Shown piece by piece: positions 25,383 to 38,200 of a DNA stretch of 64,000 nucleotides. This DNA is from Apus apus (lineage: Eukaryota > Chordata > Aves > Apodiformes > Apodidae). The stretch is taken from positions 11,419,333 through 11,483,332 of the forward strand of contig NC_067299.1 of the NCBI RefSeq assembly GCF_020740795.1, written 5' to 3'. The notes beneath the pieces were generated by a model, which was not told the origin of the DNA, did no database searches, and saw only the letters and a program-made list of their open reading frames with translations. The translations under genes and the position numbers were made by a program. The stretch's first letter is position 1, and every line of letters starts with the position of its first letter.

Positions 25383-25835
25383 ATCACAGAAAAATTCAGA
25401 TGGCAAGGCAACCCTGGAGGTCTGCAGTCCAATCAGCAGGGTTAGCTCCAAAACCAGGTTAGCTCATTCAGGGCCTTGTCTAGGCAAATTTGAAGAATCT
25501 CCAAGGATGGAGATGCCACAAGCTGTCTGGTCCCTGTGTCTACATTGCAGCACTATCACGGGAATAATGTTTTTCTTTGTTTAATGGGAATTGCCCTGGT
25601 TGTGATTTGTGTCTACTACTTGTTATCCTTTCACTGTGTGCCTCTGAGAAGTGTCTGGCTCCACAGCTGGTCATTAGGAAGCTGAAGACTGAAATCACCT
25701 CCTCTCCCCTTCTCCAGACTGAGCAAGTTCAGATCCCTCAGCCTTTCTCTGTACATCTCGTGCTCCAGCCCACTGACCACCTTCATAGGTCTCCACTTCA
25801 GTCAAGTGTAGTAACTACTGGGGGAAGGTCCTGAG
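25383..25835 (-). repeat. diverged CR1 fragment
   Basis: Old antisense copy: AATCACAGAAAAATTCAGAT … GAGGTCTGCAGTCCAATC … CTCCAAGGATGGAGATGCC … CTTCTCCAGACTGAGCAAG. Confidence 0.75.
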
Positions 25836-28309
25836 CAAGATGGACTCAGGATGGACATCCATTCTTAGAGCTGAAACAGCTGGGGAAGGCTGCAGGTGGG
25901 AAAGAAAGTGCATGAAAGGCCCCAGTGGAGCTGGGAGGAAGGGCTGCACCTCAGAATCTCAGCAGAGGATGAGCAGGGCAAACCAACCCATCCTGGGCAG
26001 AACATCCCACCCCAACTCCACCAGCCAGGGCAGGTCCAGTTGCCACAATCCCCATCCTGCCAGACGTGTTTCATGGGTTTGATGGGGCAGTTTGATCAGG
26101 TTGATAAGCTAAATTAATAATTTCCCCCCCCCCTCAGATTCTCTGTGCTTAGTGCAGAGAGAAAGATGGTGGCTGATTTTGAGCCAGTCATTTCCTGCCC
26201 CTTAACTTAATTGCTGAAGTCAGAAGGTAATAATGAGTGGAACTTCCTCTGTCTCCAAGGGCTGAACAGATGCTGGACATGTGGGATTGGAGTTAGTTTT
26301 TCTAGCTAATGCTAGAAAAATAAAGCCTGAGAGACTGAGACACCTCTCATGTAGCCAGGTGTCTGGAGACATCCCCCATGTAGTCAGGCTTCTCACACCC
26401 CTCAAATCTGTTGACTCCCTTGTATCTCTTGGCACTGGGAACTTACCCAAGAAGCAGTGGCCTTCAATCCACTCTAGGACATGTTTCTGCCTTCACAACA
26501 TGTCCAGGCTTATGTTCATCAGCCTACATTGCCCCACCATCACCCTCCACCCTGGCCTAGGGCTGGCAGAAGTCAGCATCTGTCCCTCTTTTGTTTCCCT
26601 GAGACTCTTACAGACACTATTCCCATTTTGGGTGTGAGGAGGAGGAGATGACTGTCAAGTGTTTGTTGGAACTACATCCTGCACTGGCTCTGTATTTGAG
26701 GAATATTTCATAGTGCCATGTGACACAGGACTCTGGGTCAGAGTCTTCAGCAAGAAACATCTTCTTTCATCAAGTAATACGTGGGTTCTTGAACTGGCTT
26801 TGTCCAATAATCCCATGCAAAACCTACAACCATCCTCCACTCACCTGTGGCTTCTGCAGCTTTTAAAAAGTGCAAAGAACATTTTGGCCTCAGCTCAAAA
26901 TTGCCATTTATTGACCAATAACAAGAACATAGCAGACTGCAGAGGAACGGGAAAGTGGGTTTGATCCCATTCAAGAAAATATAATGAGGGGACAAAGTCA
27001 GAGTAAAACTAGATTAGCTTTTACTCTTGTAAGACTGTTCTTATCTCTGCCAGGACACATCCCACCAGCTCCACAGCCCAGGGGAAAGTCACTGGTTCAT
27101 GCCAGCCTGCAGGAATGACTTGTTGTGGGTTTTGGTCTCACTAAGTGATGCCCTAGGCACTCTGGGCTAGGGCCAAAAAATGATGAGAAAACAGCTTTCT
27201 TCCATGTAGACAATTTCTTCATTCCACCTTCAAGAAAACCTGAAGCAGGGCATTTTAAATAAATCTATTTGGGGTCCATGGCAGCTATTTCTGCTTCACT
27301 CAAAAGTACAGAGAAATCAACAGATTTTCTCTGGAAACTGAAATGCACACTTTTTTAAAGCAAAAATAAAAATGGAGAGCAAGCATAAGCAGCCATTCCA
27401 ATGCCCCAGCCTCTTTCTGTGTAGGTTGAAAACTTTGAGAGGAGGCTCCAAAACATGTTTTTGACAGGAAAGCTTATTGAAATACAGTGTATGTGAAATT
27501 GCCCAAGCCAGCAGCTGGTTTGATTGGGAGACAGTCTCTGGAGAACTCATTTTGCTTTGCTTTGTGATATGGAGTGACGTGCACAGATCTGGGACATCTT
27601 TTTGTGGAGTCCTTTCATCACTGGACTTCATCTCATGGAGAAGGCTTCATGCAAACTAAATTGAGCAAATGACAGCAACAATGCCCAAACATTTCAGGCC
27701 ATAAAAGCATATGCACAGCAAAAAATAATAATCCATCTCAGCAGGTTACCAAGTCTGGACTTCTGGGGCATCCTCAATGATCAGCATTGAAAGTCACCAA
27801 TGCTGCTTCTGCAGGACACAAAAAGCCATGTGTTAACAAAAGAGAAAAGGACATGTCATACCTCCCTGTTATCTTGTGTGAATTATTGCCACAGGTTAAT
27901 CTGGAAAAGGGGATCAACACCACTGGTGTTAGTCCTGATTTCTTTAAAGACCTCCAGAGATCCCTCCTTGACTACAAGATATCCAGACATCACTTTTTCT
28001 GACACCATGGGGATGGCATTTATGGGTGTACCCTGACACCCTTTCAAGCTGATAATCTCACATCTCTGCAGAGAACATAAGGAAGAATCCTCAGGGAAAG
28101 TGGGAGCTGACTGCAGAGGGAGTTGTCTGAGCCCTTAATAATTGCTGTTAGCTGTAGAGATTTGCTCCTCACGGCCTGGATATCATCATGGCAGGGCCTG
28201 TCAGAGCAGAGGAAAGGTGTCTTTTTAGGAAAAGGCACAGATGTCCCTGGGGTGCTGAAGCAGCCCATCTTTCCCCTGCTAGAGCCACTCTCACTGCTTC
28301 CCAGGGATT

Positions 28310-28595
28310 TATAGAATGCTGGGTTGGGTTGGAAGGCACCTTTAAAGGTCATCTAGTCCAACCCCCCCTGAAGTGAGCAGGGACATCTTTAATTAGATCA
28401 GGTTTTCAAGCCTGACCTTGAATGTCTCCAGGGATGGGGCCACCACCACATCTCTGGGCAACTTGTTCCAGTGTTTCACCACCCTCATAGTAAAGAACTT
28501 CTTCCTAACATCTAACCTGCATCTACCCAGCTCTAGTTTAAGACCATTGTCCCTCACCCTATTGCTACACACCCTTGAAAACAGTCCCTGCTCAG
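28310..28595 (-). repeat. CR1 fragment 3' of MPO
   Basis: GGTTGGGTTGGAAGGCACCT through AGTAAAGAACTTCTTCCTAAC; starts about 460 bp past the MPO stop codon. Confidence 0.88.
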
Positions 28596-29056
28596 CTTTC
28601 AGAGAGCATTTTGAAAGAAAACACTAAACCTCAAGAACTTCACAAATCCTGAAGGCAGCTGAGGGAAAACTGTAAATGCAGGCAAAAACTTCCCTAGCAG
28701 AGATCAACCTCCACAATCTCTGCTACAAAGTGGGGATCTCTCTTCAGGTGTGGAGCTGCTTCTGTTTAGGCCAAGATGTGCTGCCAGAAGAGAGAGCTGA
28801 TCTGGGAATCACTCCCCATGCAGAAAAGCAAAGAGCTAAACTGAGAAGGCAGATAACCAGAAAAATCCCAGAGCAAAGCACTGAGCTTGGTTTTGGAATC
28901 TTGATGGTGGGAAATCCTTGTGCCAGAGGAGCTCCTGCATGGACCTGATGAAATGGAGTATCCAAAGATGTGCCAGCTATGTGCCTGCAGATATGCTCAG
29001 ACCTGTGCTGGGCAGCTCTGTGCTGTTCAAAGCTTATACCTTGCTCTGCCAGTTCC

Positions 29057-29261
29057 TCAGTCCCCTGACTTCCAGGCTCTGAGATCCAGCTTTGGGATGT
29101 GTGTGCAGCTCACAAAGCCGTGAGGGAATCTGTTGGCCAGGAAGATATTTCTTGGTACTTTAGAGATGCCGGTGTTGTCACATATTATTCGTGACAAGGA
29201 GACTTTGGCCAGTGAAGAGAGTTGCTGAGGAGTGAAAACTCCTCTGTTCCTCCAAAAAAAC
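29057..29261 (-). CDS. MPO: MPO last coding exon, unusual RFFWRNRG start
   Basis: Read from the minus strand after CTCCTACAG. The junction codon is Arg, then [27 protein letters not shown], a [12 protein letters not shown]-type stretch (here [12 protein letters not shown]), and [10 protein letters not shown] before TGA at 29057-29059. The family consensus here is RFWWEN or, in EPX, RFWWQKRG. The change lies in a run of seven A on the plus strand (29254-29260). The exon is confirmed by phase and by the conserved CDNTGI and C-terminal cysteine. Confidence 0.85.
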
Positions 29262-32200
29262 CTGTAGGAGAAAGAAGACCCAACAAATTTTTCCTTTCTG
29301 GCTTCCTCACCTTCAAGACTCTTTCAAAATTATTTCCCATTAACACAAATCACATATTCCTTTTGCCAAGAACAAATTTACATTTCTGTTACTTAAATCA
29401 AGAGTCTTGACTCACCAGCTGGATTATTTAAATTGCTTTTCTGCCACAGACATGCAATAAAGATGCAATTAAATTAAAGCCTTGCCGTGTCCTCCCTTCA
29501 ATGAGGCACACATCCCCCTCTTTCAAACAGAAAAGTCAGCACATACCAAACACAGAGTGTGGTTACAGACACATGATTGCCTTGCTGGCACCAGCCCAAT
29601 AATTACTCTCATGAAAAAAAAAAAACTGGGTTCCTGGATCCTGACACAAGAATAGGATTTCTACATGTGCAGTAGAGTGTTTGCCTTTAAGCTCCCAAAA
29701 CTGGATTTTGAGCTCTTGATTAAGTCTTCTAAGCAGAAAACTTCCTGGAAGCATCAGTCATGATCCATTTTCAGGCAAACTGGCTGGCCAGGACAGGGCC
29801 CTTGCCTCAGAAATGCAGCTGGAAATGGGGCACATAACTTATTTCTGTACCTGATGCCCCACAGCAAATCCAAGGAGTAAGAGGACTTCCGAGATGTTGA
29901 AAGCACAACACTGCTCAAGTGATTTTGGCTGGCAAGCAAATCCCAATGCACCCAGACCCTGGTGCACGTGAAGCCCAAATGCTGCTACGTGTCAGACCCC
30001 AGAGGCCCAACTCGGAACTGGGGTGGAAAGGAGAAATGGTGAAAAATCATCTCTGAGACCCCTGATAAAGTTGTGAGACACTGGTGTAAAGCTGCGTCCT
30101 GCAAGCTCAGGAGATGGGCATCATAGAGTCATAGGATGGTTTGGATTGGAAAGGACCTTAAAGCCCATACAGTTCCAACCCCCCTGCATGGGCAGGGACA
30201 CCTCCCACCAGCCCAGGTGGATCGATGTTTCACTTTTACAGGGCACAGCAGCCCAGAAGGAGCAGTCCTTCAGAGAGCAGACAGGGATGCTGCCAGCACC
30301 AGGGAAGCACCTAAGGCTGAGTTGGGACTTAACCAAGAGAGAACAATTAATCTCTTTGACTCCTTGCAAAGCCTGGAAGTGTGTTAGTCCTTCAGCAACA
30401 TTCCTTGGTCTGCAGGCATATTTTCAAAACTACCCACATCAACAGGATACCAGGTTCTATGGAGCTTGGAGCAACCTGGTCTAGTGGGAGGTGTCCCTGC
30501 CCATGCAGGGGGTTTGGAACTAGGTGATCTTTGAGGTCCCTTCCAACCCAAACCATCCTAAGATTCTATGCGAAAGAGCATCTACTGCCAGCACAGTCTG
30601 ACAGCTTTTCTTCTAGGGAATCTTAGCCTAGGATCTCAACCATGATAGATCCAGACAGGGAATAAGAACATCATCAGAAGCAGAAAAGCACATTTGGAAG
30701 AGTAATGAGGAAAAAAACCCAAAACCCCAAAAGCAACTGGAACAATTTCCAAATCTGCCTAAAGCAATCCACATCAACTCAAGTCTCCTTCTGTCCTCTG
30801 GGATTTGGATACCCAGCTCCTCTCTTACCTGTCCCCATCACGAATGTTCCTGAACTGGGTACCAATGAGACAAGCCATGAGAGGCCCAACTCTGCCTCCA
30901 GGCACAAAGGGCTCTGCCAGTGCCCCAATCCAGATGTCAATATTCTTTGGTGTCCCATACAGCTGTATGAACTTCCTTGCCAGGTCACGATTCCTCAACA
31001 CTAGAGCAAGTGTCTTCACATCAGAAGGTTGTGGAAGCCCACAGAAACGTCTCCAGGAGGTATAACCTGCAAGTAGTTGAGCAGATACATCAGCAATGTT
31101 TTCCACCCTCCTGGAAAGACTTTTTCCTCTCTTTCCCAAAGCCCACAGGTGGGGCCCAATATTTTTAAAACCTTTTTCTAAAATGTTCAATATTTCTGTT
31201 AATGCCATCCAGTTTCCTCCAGAGTCAGCCTGGCAATTCAGTGCTGTTCGTGGAAGGGCCATGTCTTTGCAAGTCACCTCTGCCAGTGGGAGCTGCTCCA
31301 CCACCTTCCAGCACTGTTCTGCTGTTCCACTCAGAGTGCACAGGCTCTAGGGCCATGGTGGAGCTGAAACAACCTCCTGGTGATGAGACCAAGGAACTGT
31401 GGGAGACCCATACCCTGCTGAAGCTGCAGCAGACAGCAAGAGGAGCAACCCCAGGGTTTTTCAAAGAGCTAATGAGACCTGTGCTCTGGTACCTGATCCT
31501 GCATGTGCAGTGACTGCTCCTAACCCTGTGCTGTGAGTGTCCAATCTGGGCATGCTGGATGGCTGCCCCATCTTCACTGCCACCGAGGAACACAGGGAGC
31601 TCAGGGACTGTACAGAGACCTATAGGCAGAGCCCCAGTGGAGAGGTCCTCACAAAACTCACTGATGTTGCCTTCACTGAAAGTGGATCTAGGCAAGATGC
31701 AGATGCTACCTCTGCTCAATAGGTTTGTAGTCAAGTATTCCCCAAAGCTGGTGTCATGTGTGTTCCTGTCTAACCACACAGACAAGACATCCCATTCTGC
31801 AAAGAGTTCTATGCAGCCCATGTTACTCTGGGTGTGGAGAAGGCCACTGGACTTGGCCAGCTGGACAAATTTTACTGTACTGCAAACAACTGAAAATGCA
31901 CAGGACCACAACTGGTGCATATTTCTGCATCTTTGTGGACAGGGCATGTACCCAGCAAAGGACAATCTGAGAGCCAGTGTCTTGCCAAATAATTGCTTGA
32001 GTAGAGGAAAAGTCTGTGGAGCACCTGAAGTGTCCTCCTACCTGCCACCTGGGCAAACTGTGAGGTGCAGATGAGATGATGCTGCAGCAAACATCTCCAT
32101 TGCAGGCAGGATGGCTAAAAACTGGGGAGAACTCGGAGGAAATGACACAACATGTGGTGCCTGGATGACACCACCATCTATTCCAGCAGACTGAAAATTT

Positions 32201-35200
32201 GCTTTATCAGAAAAAGAATTTGGAAGCTTTTTCGATCTTGCTATATCACCATCAACTTCAGAGGTGCTCTAACATCAAGGAGTGGGCTGGGACCCAAAGG
32301 TTAGGAGCTAAACACCAATTCCCACTAGACATACATGCTGGTTCCACTGCAGCAGACCAGCAGTCAAAGCTGGTCTGCATTCACAGCCAGGATTTGTAGC
32401 TCAGATCAGCTTCTGCACAACAGATAAAGCAGGGAAAATTCCCAACCTTCTGTTGCAGCAAAGCCAGAGCAACGCCCTCACCTGCCCACGCACCTGGATG
32501 CTCTGCAAAGCCTCTGTCTGGGCTAAAACCTGTGGATCCAAACCACTTCTCATCACCATTTCTAAGCGAGCCTTATCGCCTCTCCCAGGATGTTCCTCCT
32601 GCAGCAGCTCTGGGCTCTTACATCACATCATCATACTAATAACAATAATAATAATTCAACTGGGACACACCCACGAGCCTCTTGTCGAGTCCTATTGACA
32701 AGCTGTTTCTCAAGACCAGCTTGCAATGCCATTATGCTGGTTTTCCATCTTGACAAGCCCTCAGAGGGGTTCTGACATGTTGTGTTTTGTTGTTTTTTTT
32801 TCTGGAGCTCAGTCTTTATGGAGAAATCACAACAAGCTTTTCCACACCTATTGCCACCTGCTCCTCTGCTCGTGTGTGGCTGGGCTGGACCTCTGCAGAC
32901 ACTTGGAGAGAAACCACACGGGGGCTAATTCCACTCTTGCAAACCTGTTGCTCAACTGCTTTCCCAATTTTGTCACTTAAACACCACCACAAAGGAGTCA
33001 GTTACTGAGCACTCTGGTCTGTGCCATGCCCCGTGTTCTGTGCCTCCACATGTCTCCTCCAGCTCCAGCCAGGCTCTGACTTCATTGCTTCTCCTCCTAT
33101 TCACTCACCCAGGGTTGCACAGAGATTATGAAAAAGTTTGGGAAAGGGTAATTTCAGCCAAGCAGGCGCTGGAGATGTTTCTAAATGTTCAATTCCAAGA
33201 CTGCTTGATTTCCACCAGTTTTCCTTTGGAAGCTCTGCTCCCACAGCCAACTCACCCGGGAGGCCATGGTCTCGGCTCCGCTGCATGTTGAGGGCAGGCA
33301 AATCAAACCCAATCCTTTCTACCTGCTCAAACATCCGATCCCGGAGCTCATCCACCACCATCTGCTGCTGTGTCATCAGCTTGGCCTGATTAGCCATCAG
33401 GCTCCGGAGATGGGGGTCGATACCACCTGCAATGGTCACACAGGGACTCGTGAGCAGCTCAGGAGGGCAAGTGTGTGTGGAAGAGAGGCCGGAGTGCTGA
33501 GTACAGCTTACATTGCATTATAAGCTTCTACTACAGGAGAATCAATTTTCCTGCACTTCAAGCACTAAGGAGAAAATACTTTTGAGTAATGTTCTTAGAG
33601 ACTACAGCAATGAAGGAACCTTCATAATGAGACTGCACTTGACTGCAGGGAACAGCTCTGTGGGGAAAACCTCTGGCTGGCAGTAAACGTTATTTAATAC
33701 ATTTAATGCAAACTGCTTTTAAGTTGGGCTGAAGCAGGAGCTCATCCAGAGAGGGCAGGATCATAGGATGGTTTGGGTTGGAAGGGACCTCAAAGACCAT
33801 CCAGCTCAACCCCCCTGCATGGGCAGGGACACCTCCCACCAGCCCAGGCTGCTCCAAGCCCCATCCAACCTGCCCTTCAACACTGCCAGGGATGGGGCAG
33901 CCACAGCTTCCCTGGGCAACCTGGGCCAGGGTCTCAGCACCCTCACAGGGAAGAACTTTTTCTTAATGTTCAACCTGAATCTCCCCTCTTTGAGTTTCAA
34001 AACATTGCCTCTTGTCCCCTCACTACACACCTGTGTAAGAAAAAGCTGGATGAAATAAACTTACACCTCGGAGGTACAAGAAAGGTTTTACCTTCAGTCA
34101 GGATCCTCCAGACAGCAAAGAAGGTGCTTCTGAGTAGAATTGGGGGACCTCTGGGCTTGTAATTTTCATTTAGGCGCTCAACAGCTGGGGGAACTGAAGC
34201 ATGAGCAAAACGGAAAGCCAGGGTGAAGACATTGGATATTCGGGGATCCACAAACTCATTGTAGCCCCGGTAGGGAGGAATGTATCTCCAGAAACTTGCT
34301 CCCAACAGAAGAGGCAGGTAGTCCCTGTAGGTTATAATCTAGGGGGAAAGAAGGAGAGTGCAAATCATTCACTGCTTGGCCACCAGTTTCTCCAGAAGTT
34401 CTTTTTGCTGTCTCAGGCTACAGGAGCTGTCCCATTGGGCTTCTTTGATAGGGTTTATGTAAGAGATTTTGCAAGCACAGAGGGACTCCCGAGGTCCCAT
34501 GCTTCATTCACCTCATTGGACCTTCACCCAGCTGCTCTGGCAGTCTGGTGAGGATCCCTTCTGACACTGTTGAGTGACATTTTTGTTTCTTCAGCTCTGT
34601 GGCCTTTGTTCAAAGCCTCTTCTGCACTTGACCACTGTACCATGCAGCTCCAGGCACAGACATAGGCACTGCAGGACACTGCCTGGGCTCCTGGTTTCTC
34701 CAGCCATGCATGGTGGAAGCTCTGCAGCCTCTAGCAGTGACAAGATTTGCATGAACATGCAAAGTGGATTTAACTGCTTCAGCAACATCAGCCACTGCTC
34801 ATGCCTGACCCACACTCATCCTTTGCCCATGCACCAGGATCCTGTGCCTGTTGGTGCTGAGGACTTGGCACTCAGGTGTCTCAAGACATGCTCTTCCCTA
34901 CCTCAACAGCTTGGCAGGTCAGAGCCTGCCAAATCCTCTCAGACATTCCCTCCTGGTCCTATAGGCAGAAGCCATTCCCAGCAGCCAGGTATAAATGCAT
35001 TTCCTCCTCCCTCCCACCCTACATGCTTCAGACGTCAGAAGAAGTCAACACTGATGGCACCAATGATACCACCACCCACAACAGCTGTGCTGGTCCTCCC
35101 ATGGCAGAGCTTTTCGACCCTGGTCTCATGTCTCTTTGGGATAACTGAGGAGGTTGCACAATATAATTTTAAAAAATTCAAATTCTTTGTCACTAGGTGA

Positions 35201-38200
35201 AAAAGTCTTAATGGTGTGAAAATTGCAAGAAGATGAAACCACTGATCTAAAGACAATGATGGACACGATGCTTTTAGTGCAAGTGTTTGAGTCTCTCCAC
35301 TTTGCCTTACCCAACGTAACTCTTCAACAATCTATAACACTTCAGTTGACAGTTTTTAAAACTTCAACCTTTTGATATTCCTGCTTTTCTGTTTACATGT
35401 TTTTTTTCTTGAACCAGCTCAGCAAACAGGTTTCCAGGTTGCTGTGACCAAGCACTGCCTTTGGAAATCCCATGATCTCTCATGGAAGCCAGCCTTTTCT
35501 GTTGGCTGTGAAACCACATCTGGTTTTGAAGTTGGTCTTGCTCCAAACCAGAGGATAAACAAGACACATTGAGAGGTCCCTTCCAAGCACAGAAGTATTT
35601 TCTGTTACCCTCTTGTCTCATTCAGAGTGAAGTCTGTGGTGCAGCACAGTCTGGAGGGGCTCTTTGCCCCAGAGGGATAAGGACAGCAGAATGCCATGGC
35701 TGGTTGCCCCCACAAGCACATAGGACTTCTTGAGAGAAGGAGGCTCACAACCCAGAGGAATTTGAATCCAAATCTCCAGTACCATGTTTATCCTGTATCC
35801 TGGTTAGAAAAACTCTTCCTTTGACTTTTCTGTTCCCATGTTTCTCAAATAAAAATGTGCAGTTAAAAAGCCCTCAAGCAATTTGGAAATTCAACAGTAG
35901 AGGGACATCAGAGCTTCAGGGGGACCTCTCTGTGCTTGTTATTTCAGGGATCTCTGAGTGATTTTGCTTTGGGTAAAAGGGGCTGGTGGGAAGAAGTTGG
36001 GTCATTTGCACCCCAAAATGCTGCACCCTTGGGACACCCCATGCTAACAAAAGGAGAGAATTCAGAAGAGCTGGGACATACGACATGGTGGCTGGTACCT
36101 GGATCATGGCACCCAGGATCTTCCGTGCCTCCTGGTAGAGCCGCTCTCCATTCCAGTTGGGATTCAGCCTCTTCAGACTCCTGGCCAGGCGGTTGTGCTC
36201 CCGCAGGAACAGCGTGTGCATGCAGGCCAGCTCCAGCATCTCGCTTGCTCGAGTGTCACCTAGGAGTGTCACAAGTGAGCAGATGTGCACTGCCAGCCAC
36301 TTGCCTGTGCTTGGCTGCTGCCCACCAGAAGGAGACAAAGGTCACATTGGGAAGAAGACACGGAGGAATTTTCAGATGTCTCCATATATGCATGGTGAAG
36401 AAGACGGTGAGAAACACACAGGAGAAGGAAAACAGGGTCTGGGCCCCTGGTAGATGAGAAGTTGTACATGAGCTGGACACGTGTGCTGGCAGCCCAGAAA
36501 CCAACCATGTCCTGGGACTGTACAACCAGCAGTGTGACGAGCAGGGTGAGGAAGTGGATTATCCCCCTCTGCTCTGCTCTGGTGAGAACCCCTGCAGGGC
36601 TGGGGCCAGTTCTGGGGTCCCCAGCACAAGAAGGACATGGAGCTCTTGGCCACAAAGATGATCCAAGGGCTGGAGCACCTCCACTATGGAGACAGGCTGG
36701 GACAGTTGGAGCTGTTCAGCCTGGAGGAGAGAAGGCTCCAGGGAGACTTTATTGTGCCCTTTCAATACTTCAAGGGAGCCTATTAGAAAGATGGGGACGG
36801 ACTTCTCAGCAGGGCCTGCAGTGACAGGATGAGGGGGTATTTGTTTTAAACTGAAAGAAGGGAGATTAAGACTAGATATTAGGAAGAAATGTTTTACCCT
36901 GAAGGTGGTGAGACCCTGGCCCAGGTTGCCTGGGGAGGTGGTAGATGCCCCATCCCTGGAAACATTCCAGGTCAAGTTCGATGGGGCTGTGAACAACCTG
37001 ATCTAGTTGAAGATGTCCTTGCTCACTGCACGGGGTTGGACTAGATGGCCTTCAAAGACCCTTCCAACCTGAACCACTCTGTGATCCTATGACTCTATAG
37101 AAGCCACATTTCTGCTGAGGCAGCAAAAGCCAACATGCCCTCACAGTTATGCTCAGCCTGAGAGAGATGGAGAAGGTCTTTTTTCTAAAGGGATAGGAGC
37201 ATTAACTTATGAAGTTAAACACAAGTAGGTGTGCTCCAGGCTCCCCTATGAGAGAGACAGTGTCTCAGCTCAAGAGAGAAATGAAAATGGGCAGAGGAAA
37301 GTCAGGATGGTAAGGGAACTTGAAAGTCCAACAGCATCCTTGAATCCACCTGAAACTGTGGCCAGAGCAAGATAAGAGTCACAGTCAAGCTCCTTGGCTA
37401 GTAAAAGGAAAAGCAAAATTAGTCACAACTGGAAAGAATAAATGACAAACAGCATCACCATGAAGTGTGAAATCCTTCAGACATCTAGGGCAGGAAGCCC
37501 AAGGGCATGCAGGTGATGAGAGCACAAAGAGGCACTCAGAGAAGAGGAAATCTGTCGTATTTAGTCCCCCAGTAAATAGAGGGATTTGCTCTTGCATTCA
37601 GAACAGAGCCCTTTTCATCTCCTCTCAAAGGCTGGCTGGGACAACCCGCGGCAGAAGAGAAAAAAGCAGCACTGTGTGGTTTCCTCCAGCAGAATGCACC
37701 CACCCAGGGCTTCCAGCAGAGCTCCAGGAGGGAATCACTGACCCCTGTTGGGCAGCTGCCCACGTGGAAGTTTCCCAGTTCTCAGGGGCCGGAAAAGCCA
37801 CAAATAAGAGATGGAATCTTCAAAAGGACCTTCTGATCCAGCCCAAACTGATCACTGAAACCATTGATGGCTCTGTGTCCAGCTCTAGAACAGCTACTGG
37901 AGCTGCAGAGGCCTGGGAGCCCACCTAGGAAGCATCCATATGCCTGCCCCTTCTGCTCCTTACTGGGCAGCTGCCTTTGGCCACAAGTCCTGCATGGGAC
38001 TGGGGAAGCAGCTGAAGACATGGAACAACATGTTTAGGCTTATGCGGGGAAGAAAAGAACAGTTTCCCACAATGGGACAGATGGAGAGGTGTCAGAGGCT
38101 GGAGGACACATAAAACACCAAGAGCTTATACGGAGGGCTGGAGGGTAGAGCACTCCCACTGGTCCCACCTGCAGGGACCATGGGGATGTTGTTGAGTGGA

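Larger units (their letters stand above)
22758..29056. other. intergenic region, AGPAT1-like to MPO 3' end
   Basis: About 6 kb without exon-like coding that I can support. It contains antisense CR1 remnants near 25383-25835 and 28310-28595, a 15-bp perfect hairpin at 24841-24873, and two short tandem duplications. Confidence 0.6.

Noticed and set aside
31061-31066. MPO GYT in place of the usual GYN, suspected loss of the proximal-pocket Asn
   Set aside because: Counting along human MPO places the haem-pocket Asn in the ALNMQR motif, which is intact here.
31225-31965. 246-codon open frame on the minus strand inside an MPO intron
   Set aside because: No recognisable domain, no sensible splice context, mixed low-complexity composition. 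Could be an old repeat. A database search finding a conserved protein would revive it.
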